Source: an uncultured Clostridia bacterium
Lineage (GTDB): Bacteria; Bacillota; Clostridia; Christensenellales; CAG-138
Assembly (NCBI GenBank): GCA_944336625.1
Contig: CALVLF010000118.1
Location: 1 to 39,431 of the forward strand
Direction: 5' to 3'
Length of the DNA: 39,431 bases
Positions 1 to 6,502 of the stretch are shown here, piece by piece. The notes under the pieces are model-generated. The model saw nothing but the letters and a program-made list of their open reading frames with translations, was not told where the DNA came from and searched no databases. The position numbers and the translations under genes were made by a program. Position 1 is the stretch's first letter. Each line of letters begins with the position of its first letter.

Positions 1-639
1 AGGGAAGCGCCCGCCGATCCCCTTCTCCCGGAATCCGTAAAAATTGATCAGGATAAAGGTGATCAAAGCCAGGGCGAATGTCATGGTGATATCCGAAGTC
101 GGGGCTCGGACGCCCATAAACTCCACCGCCGCACAGCTCACCATGAATACCGCCACAGAGAAAATATAGGCCGGCAGGTTATCGCCCAGATCTCCAACGT
201 TGGACTTGGTATAGCTGCAAGCGGTTTCTACGATAATCTCCAGAACGTTCTGTATCCCCCGGGGATGATCTTGCATGCGAGGAATTACCAGCAACCGGAT
301 CAGCACGGCCAGCAAAAGCAGAATGGCCATTATTATCCAGGTAACCAGCACGGTGGAACTGATGGTGTAACCGCCCACCTCTACCCGAGAAGCCCAAATG
401 CTGACGGAAAAGCCTTCTGATTCCTTCGTTCCCAGCAGGAGTTGCAAAAGCTTTTCGGCAAAGCACCAAATGCCAGCCAACAGGAGAACGGTAGCCCAGA
501 GCTTTCTTTTTCGCCAGCCCTTATCTTCCGGCCGCTGCTCCTTATACAAAGCACGGCGCCACCACCAGCCACCCAGGCCCATTACCAGCCCCAAAATAAG
601 GAGGCCATATTGTGTAAGAAAACCAAGCAAAATTCTCAA
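1..639 (-). CDS. atpB: F0F1 ATP synthase subunit a (AtpB), partial, cut by the window edge
   Basis: Proton-channel subunit a of the membrane F0 sector. The C-terminal third lies beyond the left edge. The reading frame runs on the minus strand and contains the family signature around position 40-90 (a VEFMGVRAPTSD stretch followed by a membrane helix ending in NFYGFREKG), which matches the conserved 'PTSD...NFYG' region of AtpB. The start is uncertain. A TTG at 639-637 overlaps the stop of atpI, and the first in-frame ATG is at 582. With the TTG start there are about two more hydrophobic helices than usual before the conserved core (WIIMAILLLLAVLIRLLVIP). It follows atpI directly, as in most bacterial atp operons. 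Family assignment is firm; the N-terminus is not. Confidence 0.88.
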   Translation of the reverse strand, partial: MRILLGFLTQYGLLILGLVMGLGGWWWRRALYKEQRPEDKGWRKRKLWATVLLLAGIWCFAEKLLQLLLGTKESEGFSVSIWASRVEVGGYTISSTVLVTWIIMAILLLLAVLIRLLVIPRMQDHPRGIQNVLEIIVETACSYTKSNVGDLGDNLPAYIFSVAVFMVSCAAVEFMGVRAPTSDITMTFALALITFILINFYGFREKGIGGRFP

Positions 640-893
640 TCCTTCTTTCTTCTGCGTACAATGATGAACCGCGCCAGGGCGCCAGAGATCAAAACCACCA
701 CCATGGCTACCGCACAGGGGATGAGCTGGTGGCGAAGTATAAACGCGCATAGCCCCAACCCCAAAAAGGGGCAAAAGAATTGCGCCACCAATGGCCATAT
801 CTTTACCGTTCCGCCAGCTATCGCATTGCCGGCAAGCATCAGCAAGTAAAGCTGAATACAACCAAAGGCTATGCCTAAAATTGCTCCAAGCAT
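636..893 (-). CDS. atpI: ATP synthase protein I-like small membrane protein
   Basis: About 85 residues with four hydrophobic segments and a basic C-terminal tail (RRRKKD). Its size, topology and position immediately upstream of atpB suggest the AtpI (ATP synthase protein I) role, thought to help assemble the c-ring. Sequence similarity in this family is weak, so context carries most of the call. The start at 893 is chosen because an AAGGAG sits 11 nt upstream. An ATG at 902 is only 2 nt from that site, and the longer reading frame back to 1004 crosses the promoter. The stop overlaps the proposed TTG start of atpB, suggesting translational coupling. Confidence 0.62.
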   Translation of the reverse strand: MLGAILGIAFGCIQLYLLMLAGNAIAGGTVKIWPLVAQFFCPFLGLGLCAFILRHQLIPCAVAMVVVLISGALARFIIVRRRKKD

Positions 894-965
894 CGTCTGC
901 ATCTCTCCTTGGCATAATGTGTCCGCGTCCGGCCGGGGAAAGTCAACCATACTTTTAACTTCTGT

Positions 966-1004
966 ATTATAGTACGTTATAACACGTTCCTGCTGGCAGG
1001 TCAA
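966..1004 (-). promoter_or_regulatory. Sigma-A-type promoter of the atp operon
   Basis: Minus strand TTGACC (1004-999), 17-nt spacer, TATAAC (981-976). A second TATAAT lies at 971-966, so the exact -10 may shift. It sits about 75 nt upstream of atpI. Confidence 0.65.
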
Positions 1005-1140
1005 TCGTTTACAGGTATAAAATTATCGAGGGGATTACCCAGAAGATATACATTAATTTATTTTAGCAGGGAAATATTTTTAAATAATGGTTTACATAAA
1101 TCTGATGTTATATCTTTATATATTTTTTATATATGGAAAT
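1005..1140. other. AT-rich intergenic stretch with no gene seen
   Basis: Very AT-rich spacer between the atp promoter and the terminator of the lipoprotein operon. No reading frame with a ribosome binding site, no RNA motif and no repeat was recognised. Confidence 0.6.
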
Positions 1141-1164
1141 AAAAAAGAGCCATAAACCAGGCTC
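1141..1164 (-). terminator. Rho-independent terminator of the acetyltransferase-lipoprotein operon
   Basis: On the minus strand GAGCC, 8-nt loop, GGCTC, followed at once by six T. It lies 32 nt after the lipoprotein stop codon. Confidence 0.8.
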
Positions 1165-1195
1165 CTATCTAACCAGTATGTTCCAAAAGAAAACG

Positions 1196-1741
1196 TCATA
1201 TAAAAAGCACAAGAATTCCAACCAGCATAGCGATAGCTCCACCAAAACGGTTTACACCCAGAGCAAGGTCTGAAGGTTCCGCATCTTTAAACCGCCAGCC
1301 ATATTGCAGATGCCAGGCAGTTTGGGGCCATCCGGCATGAAAGATGCCAATGGCAAGCAATAAAAGAGCCAACGGAATATTTTTGCGCGGCTGTTCCACA
1401 GGCTGCCCTTCTTCTAAAATTTGCATTAGCGTAAAGCCGGAAACATAGCGGTTTTCATCATAATCGTCGCTCCAGCCGCCGTAACCGCCGCTTGGGCTTC
1501 CATTCCACCAATATGTAGAGCCATCTGGGTAGGTGATCTGCAGGGTGTATCCATTGGACATCCCCTGCAGTTCATATTGGTAGGTATAGGTTCCGTCAGA
1601 AATGGTACTATTCTCCATATCAACGGTATATAAACTACCGTATTTTTCGACTGTGTAATTGTTGGGAGTTTCTTTTGCGCTGCAGCCGGCCAGCAGGAGA
1701 AGCAAGGCCATCCATAGGAAGCAGGGTGATAGTCTTTTCAT
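1196..1741 (-). CDS. Lipoprotein with C-terminal DUF6199-type membrane region
   Basis: 181 residues. The N-terminus is a lipoprotein signal (MKRL, hydrophobic run, LLAGC at about residues 16-20), so the mature protein should be lipid-anchored outside. Residues about 25-110 form a polar, Tyr/Gly-rich domain, and two hydrophobic segments follow at about 122-138 and 165-181. The segment between them (WRFKDAEPSDLAL) resembles the DUF6199 family motif as I recall it. The start is supported by AAGGAG seven nt upstream. It begins 18 bp after the Vat-like acetyltransferase, so the two are probably co-transcribed. Function is unknown. A lipidated protein that also ends in membrane helices is an unusual layout. 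Confidence 0.7.
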   Translation of the reverse strand: MKRLSPCFLWMALLLLLAGCSAKETPNNYTVEKYGSLYTVDMENSTISDGTYTYQYELQGMSNGYTLQITYPDGSTYWWNGSPSGGYGGWSDDYDENRYVSGFTLMQILEEGQPVEQPRKNIPLALLLLAIGIFHAGWPQTAWHLQYGWRFKDAEPSDLALGVNRFGGAIAMLVGILVLFI

Positions 1742-1759
1742 AGACGTTCTCCTTGTGAA

Positions 1760-2401
1760 TTATTCGTCCGCAACGATCTTGCGAATACGCCCCAGATCGC
1801 CACTACACAGGGCCTCCATATTCCGGAAGATTTTATCCGGCCCCCAATCCCACCACCGCAGATCCAGCAAATACTGTATCAATTCCCCGTCAAAGCGCAT
1901 TCGGATCAGGCGGCAAGGGTTGCCGGCAGCTATACTATATGGCTGGATGTTTTTCGTCACAACGGAGTTTGCGCCGATTATAGCCCCATCCCCGATCTGT
2001 ATGCCGGGCATGACCGTTACATTCTGCCCGATCCAAACATCGTTACCAACGACCGTATCCCCCTTAAAGGGAAGGTCATCCAGCGTAGGGGTAAACCGTT
2101 CCCATCCTCCGCCCATAATGTTGAAAGGATAAGTGGTAACGCTGTTCATCCGGTGATTTGCGCCGTTCATAACGAACTCGATCCCTTTGGCGATAGCGCA
2201 GAATTTGCCGATGATCAGCTTATCCCCAAGGAATTCATAATGATGGGTAACATGCGCTTCAAAGTTTTCGGCACCATTTACGTCGTCGTAGTAAGTATAG
2301 TCTCCCACAAAAATATTCGGTCTTGTTATGACGTTTTTGATATACACCACTTGCTTGATATTTGGGTTTGGATATATTTGATTTGGATCCGGACCTATCA
2401 T
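1760..2401 (-). CDS. Vat/CatB-family hexapeptide acetyltransferase
   Basis: 213 residues with the left-handed parallel beta-helix pattern of xenobiotic acetyltransferases. The N-terminus (MIGPDPNQIYPNP), the YTYYDD segment, the NGANHRM block with the catalytic histidine, the TYPFN loop, and GDTVVGNDVWIG...MPGIQIGDGAIIGANSVV all follow streptogramin A acetyltransferases of the VatD type. Those enzymes use acetyl-CoA to acetylate the antibiotic's hydroxyl. The start at 2401 is preferred over 2410 because GGGGAGGG then sits 9 nt upstream and the N-terminus aligns with Vat. Many chromosomal members have no proven resistance role, so streptogramin inactivation is an inference. It is the first gene of a two-gene operon with the lipoprotein that follows. 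Confidence 0.88.
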   Translation of the reverse strand: MIGPDPNQIYPNPNIKQVVYIKNVITRPNIFVGDYTYYDDVNGAENFEAHVTHHYEFLGDKLIIGKFCAIAKGIEFVMNGANHRMNSVTTYPFNIMGGGWERFTPTLDDLPFKGDTVVGNDVWIGQNVTVMPGIQIGDGAIIGANSVVTKNIQPYSIAAGNPCRLIRMRFDGELIQYLLDLRWWDWGPDKIFRNMEALCSGDLGRIRKIVADE

Positions 2402-2469
2402 GTCTGTCATCCCTCCCCTGCCATCTTCTCAGCTTCGACGCCGCCATAAAGGACGACTTTAGCAAATAA

Positions 2470-2498
2470 ATTATAACAATGGCAACCTGGAAAAGCAA
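2470..2498 (-). promoter_or_regulatory. Sigma-A-type promoter for the Vat-like gene
   Basis: Minus strand TTGCTT (2498-2493), 17-nt spacer, TATAAT (2475-2470). It lies about 70 nt upstream of the start codon. Confidence 0.65.
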
Positions 2499-2653
2499 TT
2501 ATACCATTGCGGATGCCGCTCTGCCTGGCCTTAAAAGGTTAAAAACCTATTGAAAGATATTATATTATCATAATTTATTAACGAATTAGATAAAAGCAAC
2601 AAGTTTATCCTGTGTTAGGTAATAGCAGCATAATCTAATTATGAGGTGATCGT

Positions 2654-2860
2654 GTGAATCCATGTGAACTAACCATGGGCGTAACCGTGCTTGCCAATGC
2701 AATGGCTGACTGTCTTTCGGACGAAGACCTGAATATTGCGGCTGCTCTCTTCACACAATTAGGCGATACTTTGGCAACCATTTCTCTTCAAAGATCTCTT
2801 TGCAATAATCAAATCAACCAGGAAGACCAATCTACCCCTACCCGCTCATGCCTTAGATAA
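2654..2860 (+). CDS. Small DUF6774-type protein
   Basis: 68 residues from a GTG start, with a GAGGTGAT Shine-Dalgarno site just upstream. The sequence starts MNPCELT and contains ALFTQLGDTLATI followed by a QRSLC segment. I recognise this pattern as DUF6774, a family of small acidic proteins common in gut Clostridia. No membrane segment or catalytic motif is visible, and the family has no known function that I can name. It stands alone, with tRNA-Pro convergent downstream. The last 20 residues (Asn/Gln/Ser/Thr-rich) look less conserved. Confidence 0.72.
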   Translation: MNPCELTMGVTVLANAMADCLSDEDLNIAAALFTQLGDTLATISLQRSLCNNQINQEDQSTPTRSCLR

Positions 2861-2983
2861 AATTGCAATGACACGTACAAAGGATGCGTGGAAGCCCCGG
2901 AACGGATCCTTCTGCCGCAGAACTGTTTGTAAAGAAGAAGAGGCATAACCGTCAATCTGATATCACCACCAGATACAATCAAC

Positions 2984-3028
2984 AAAAAAGAGTGGTCTTA
3001 CAGCTTTTCAAATGCCATAAGGCCACTC
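2984..3028 (-). terminator. Rho-independent terminator after tRNA-Pro
   Basis: Minus strand GAGTGG...CCACTC stem with an inner CTTA/TAAG extension, followed by six T. It begins a few nt after the tRNA 3' end. Confidence 0.75.
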
Positions 3029-3033
3029 ACGCA

Positions 3034-3110
3034 TGGTCTGGGTGAGAGGATTTGAACCTCCGGCCTCTTGAACCCCATTCAAGCACGCTACCAAACTGCG
3101 CCACACCCAG
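3034..3110 (-). tRNA. tRNA-Pro (anticodon GGG)
   Basis: A full cloverleaf can be drawn on the minus strand. The acceptor stem is CTGGGTG (3110-3104) with CACCCAG (3044-3038). The anticodon stem CTTGA/TCAAG encloses the loop ATGGGGT, giving anticodon GGG at 3076-3074. The T-arm contains GGTTCAAATCC. The CCA end is genome-encoded (3036-3034). It has its own promoter and terminator, so it is transcribed as a single-gene unit. Confidence 0.95.
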
Positions 3111-3131
3111 ATATTGTCTCGAACGATGCTT

Positions 3132-3160
3132 ATCTTACCACTTCTCTGCTTTATTGTCAA
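3132..3160 (-). promoter_or_regulatory. Promoter of tRNA-Pro
   Basis: Minus strand TTGACA (3160-3155), 17-nt spacer, TAAGAT (3137-3132), 22 nt before the mature tRNA 5' end. Confidence 0.8.
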
Positions 3161-3178
3161 GGCTAAAAATTACAAACC

Positions 3179-3207
3179 TATACAAAGATTTCCGGATTTG
3201 CTATAAT
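3179..3207 (+). promoter_or_regulatory. Extended -10 promoter for cardiolipin synthase
   Basis: Weak -35 TATACA, 17-nt spacer, and a perfect TATAAT preceded by TGC (extended -10). It lies about 40 nt upstream of the start codon. Confidence 0.65.
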
Positions 3208-3246
3208 GAATAGGCAAAACAACCATTTTGTAAATTGGAGACTGAT

Positions 3247-4794
3247 ATGAAACAAGGATGGAAAAAGGCGCTTGTACGCCGCCGGTTGTTCGTTGCGGTT
3301 TTAATACTTGTACAAGCGGCGGTTCTAATCTATTTTATTGCTAGCACCAGCGCTGCTTCCGAAATCATCCAAAGCATTTTTTGCTTGATCAGTATTTTTG
3401 CTGTCCTTTATATCGTAGGCAAGCCGGGCGACCCCAATATAAAGCTCAGTTGGATGTTTCTCATCCTGTTGGTGCCGGTTTTTGGCGGGCTTTTATATCT
3501 GCTATGCACATTTCAAAGCGGTACCGCCTATATCGGCCGCCTTTTAAACGCCAGGCGGGAAAAGCTTCTTCCTTACTATGGTCTGCCTAACCAGGCTTCT
3601 GGAGCGCCCAATCCCAAGCACGCAGGCATCCACAGTTCTCTGCTGCGGTATGTCAGTAAAACCTGCGGCTATCCTGCCTATTGCCAAACGCAGTGTGAAT
3701 ATCTAAACCCTGGACAGGCTTTTTTCCAGCGGATATTAGAGGAATTGGAAAAGGCAGAGAAATATATTTTTCTTTCCTTTTTCATTGTGGAAGAAGGAAA
3801 AATGTGGGATCCTATTCTATCTATTCTGGAGCGAAAAGTACAGGAAGGCGTAGATGTGCGGTTGATCTACGATGATGTAGGTTGTTTCCTTTCCCTGCCT
3901 CCTGATTATGATAAGTTTCTGGAGGGAAAGGGCATTCGCTGTAGAAAATTTCATCCGTTTCAGCCTATTTTGACCTCGTTACAAAACCAGCGCAATCATC
4001 GAAAAATCTTGGTTATCGATGGGAAAGTAGCTTTTACCGGCGGCGCTAACCTTGCTGATGAATATATCAATGCTTATGAAAAGCATGGATACTGGCAAGA
4101 TTCGGCCATTTGCCTGAAAGGTAAGGCTGCCTGGAGCTTTACCTTGATCTTCCTGGAACTTTGGGACTATTGGGAAGATTTGGAGCCGGCATCCATCCTG
4201 GCACTTTACCCCTGGAAAGATGGAAAGGAGGCGGATGCTCTGCCTGGCATTGGCCTGGTGCAGCCCTATGGTGACAACCCTATGGATCAGGAAATGACGG
4301 GGCGCAGCGCCTATCTGCATATTATCCAATCCGCCCAGGACTACGTTTATATTACTACCCCTTACCTGATCATAGACGATATTTTGAAAAACGCCCTTAC
4401 GCTAGCAGCAAAGAGCGGCATAGACGTGCGTATCATTACCCCATTTATTCCGGATAAACCCCTTGTGCACCGAACGACAAAATCCTATTATCCTGAATTA
4501 TTAGGGGCTGGCGTAAAAATATATGAATTCACACCGGGATTCATGCATGCGAAAGTATTCGTTTCCGATGATATGGTTGCTTCTGTGGGCAGTGTGAATC
4601 TGGATTATCGAAGCCTATTTCATCACTTTGAGTGCGGCTGCCTGCTTTATGGCACCCCCTGCATCCAACAGATTAAGCAGAATTATTTATCGATTCTGGA
4701 GCAATGTCATCCGGTTACCCTGCAGGAATGCTGCGGAGGCCCCATTAAGCGCCTCACGCAGGAAGTGCTCCGTCTTTTCGCCCCTTTGCTTTAG
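3247..4794 (+). CDS. cls: Cardiolipin synthase (phospholipase D family)
   Basis: 515 residues, the usual length for bacterial Cls, which condenses two phosphatidylglycerols into cardiolipin and glycerol at the membrane. Two or three N-terminal hydrophobic segments (to about residue 75) precede two PLD domains. The first HKD motif reads NHRKILVIDGK with GGANLADEY after it. The second reads HAKVFVSDD followed by GSVNLDYRS. Both keep the catalytic His and Lys. The ATG at 3247 is preferred over a TTG at 3235 because TTGGAG then sits 6 nt upstream. The gene is monocistronic between its own promoter and terminator. Confidence 0.95.
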   Translation: MKQGWKKALVRRRLFVAVLILVQAAVLIYFIASTSAASEIIQSIFCLISIFAVLYIVGKPGDPNIKLSWMFLILLVPVFGGLLYLLCTFQSGTAYIGRLLNARREKLLPYYGLPNQASGAPNPKHAGIHSSLLRYVSKTCGYPAYCQTQCEYLNPGQAFFQRILEELEKAEKYIFLSFFIVEEGKMWDPILSILERKVQEGVDVRLIYDDVGCFLSLPPDYDKFLEGKGIRCRKFHPFQPILTSLQNQRNHRKILVIDGKVAFTGGANLADEYINAYEKHGYWQDSAICLKGKAAWSFTLIFLELWDYWEDLEPASILALYPWKDGKEADALPGIGLVQPYGDNPMDQEMTGRSAYLHIIQSAQDYVYITTPYLIIDDILKNALTLAAKSGIDVRIITPFIPDKPLVHRTTKSYYPELLGAGVKIYEFTPGFMHAKVFVSDDMVASVGSVNLDYRSLFHHFECGCLLYGTPCIQQIKQNYLSILEQCHPVTLQECCGGPIKRLTQEVLRLFAPLL

Positions 4795-4827
4795 TGTTTG
4801 CAAGTATTTTGCTACATACGATAATCT

Positions 4828-4868
4828 GGGCAGCGGTTCAGAAAAGCCGCTGCCCTTTTGGTATTTTT
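4828..4868 (+). terminator. Rho-independent terminator after cls
   Basis: Perfect 9-bp GC-rich stem (GGGCAGCGG/CCGCTGCCC) with a 10-nt loop, followed by TTTTGGTATTTTT. It may also stop transcripts coming from spoIVA on the other strand. Confidence 0.85.
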
Positions 4869-4881
4869 GAAAAATAAATTC

Positions 4882-6360
4882 TTATAAAAGTATGCAGATC
4901 AAGCCATTACAGCCTTCGTTGACCATGCGTTGAATTGTGGACTGGAGCTTTTGCTGCACTTCGCTAGGCATGCGGTCTACCTTGGATGCCATGCCCTCTT
5001 TTACAAGTTCATACAAGGGCTTTCCGAATATGTTCGTCTGCCATAGCGCCTGGGGATCTTTCTTATAAGTATCCAATAAATACTGCATAAACTCCTGGCT
5101 CTGGGCTTCCGTTCCGATCAGAGGAGAAATTTCGTTTTCTACATCCACTCGAATCAGGTGCATACCGGAAGCCCGGGCTTTCAGCCGGATTCCGTAGCGC
5201 CCACCCTGCTGAATCAGGCAAGGCTCATCGAGTTCCATTTCTTCCATTGCCGGCGGAACCATACCATAACCCGTTGCATTGGTCTGCTCCAAGGCAAACT
5301 GCAACCGGTCATAGGCGCGCTTCGCTCCGACAAAATCCCGAATTGTGGAAATAAGATGGGCGTCATCCCGTATCTCATAGCCGCATTCCTCTCCCAGGAT
5401 CGTATAAAACATACCGTCCTGCGGGCGAAGCTCCAATTCGATCTTTCCGCTACCAAGGGAAACTTGGCGCAAAAAACCGCATTCAAAGCCTTCAATATTT
5501 TGCAGTGCGTCTAATGCAAGGTTGTAATCCCGCATTTTGGATATGCCAGCAAGGGACTGCTGCAATGGATCCAAAACCCGTTTGACAAGATAGTGCTCCT
5601 GGCCCAAGGCGCTCAGCCAGCCTGGCAGGCGGATATGTAGCATGCGAATCGGGAATTCATAAAGGATCTTTTCCAGGAGGCCCATGGCAGCCTCCGGGCT
5701 CATATGCAGGGCATCCATGGGCTGGACTGCAGCCCCATAGCGCTCGGAGAGGGAAGCGGCCAAAGCTACTGTATCCCCATCTTCCGGATGTGTGCTATTT
5801 AGCAGGATCACAAAGGGCTTCCCCTGCTCTTTCAGCTCCAGAACCACCCTCTGTTCCGCTTCCAAATAATCCTCCCGAGGAATCTGGCCAATGCTTCCGT
5901 CGGTGGTAACCACGATTCCGATGGTGCTGTGCTCTGTAATTACCTTTTTAGTTCCTATCTCTGCCGCTTCCTCAAAAGGAATGTCATAATCGAACCAGGG
6001 CGTGCGCACCATGCGCGGCATGTCGTTTTCCATATGGCCTGTTGCCCCTGGCACCATGTATCCCACACAGTCCACCATACGAATCCGCACCTCTCCCCCT
6101 TCCTCCAGGGAAAGCTCGGCGGCTTCATTGGGGATAAACTTGGGCTGTGTGGTCATGATAGTAGTACCTGCAGCGCTTTGGGGCAGCTCATCCGTAAGAC
6201 GTGCTTTTTTATGGTCATCCCCCATGCCCGGCAGAACCAGTATATCCATAAAGCGTTTAATAAACGTGGATTTGCCTGTGCGCACCGGCCCAACCACGCC
6301 AATATAAATATCTCCGTTTGTCCGCTCGGCAATATCACGATATAGCTCAACCCGCTCCAT
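4882..6360 (-). CDS. spoIVA: Stage IV sporulation protein A (SpoIVA), spore coat ATPase
   Basis: 492 residues, full length. SpoIVA is the ATP-driven self-polymerising protein that forms the base layer of the spore coat on the forespore surface in the mother cell. Visible features are the TRAFAC-like P-loop GPVRTGKST near residue 24-32, the TTIMTTQPKFIPNEA switch segment, the RMVDCVGYMVPGA segment matching the Walker B region, and the short hydrophobic C-terminus ending GLICILL that anchors it to SpoVM-coated membrane in Bacillus. The ATG has GGGGAGGT about 8 nt upstream. This gene is the strongest evidence that the organism forms endospores. It is monocistronic. Confidence 0.97.
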   Translation of the reverse strand: MERVELYRDIAERTNGDIYIGVVGPVRTGKSTFIKRFMDILVLPGMGDDHKKARLTDELPQSAAGTTIMTTQPKFIPNEAAELSLEEGGEVRIRMVDCVGYMVPGATGHMENDMPRMVRTPWFDYDIPFEEAAEIGTKKVITEHSTIGIVVTTDGSIGQIPREDYLEAEQRVVLELKEQGKPFVILLNSTHPEDGDTVALAASLSERYGAAVQPMDALHMSPEAAMGLLEKILYEFPIRMLHIRLPGWLSALGQEHYLVKRVLDPLQQSLAGISKMRDYNLALDALQNIEGFECGFLRQVSLGSGKIELELRPQDGMFYTILGEECGYEIRDDAHLISTIRDFVGAKRAYDRLQFALEQTNATGYGMVPPAMEEMELDEPCLIQQGGRYGIRLKARASGMHLIRVDVENEISPLIGTEAQSQEFMQYLLDTYKKDPQALWQTNIFGKPLYELVKEGMASKVDRMPSEVQQKLQSTIQRMVNEGCNGLICILL

Positions 6361-6399
6361 ATACTGCTACCTCCCCGCTTTTTGCATGTAAGCATTAGA

Positions 6400-6428
6400 T
6401 ATATATGTTGCGGTGCAGCATTTATGCA
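6400..6428 (-). promoter_or_regulatory. Possible sigma-E promoter for spoIVA
   Basis: Minus strand GCATAA, 14-nt spacer, CATATATA, about 40 nt upstream of spoIVA. It resembles the mother-cell sigma-E pattern (ATA, then CATACANT) but matches only 5 of 8 bases at -10. The expectation that spoIVA is sigma-E dependent comes from Bacillus. Confidence 0.4.
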
Positions 6429-6442
6429 TGAAAAGCCATTTT

Positions 6443-6478
6443 ATAAAAAAGGCCGGTGGGCAAATTGAGCACACCAGC
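6443..6478 (-). terminator. Terminator at the end of the exopolysaccharide operon
   Basis: Minus strand GCTGGTG...CACCGGC stem (one G-U pair) with a 13-nt loop, followed by CTTTTTTAT. It lies 25 nt after the stop of the GGDEF-EAL gene and ends the eight-gene transcript. Confidence 0.75.
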
Positions 6479-6502
6479 TAAATTTTTATATCAGACGCTG
6501 TC

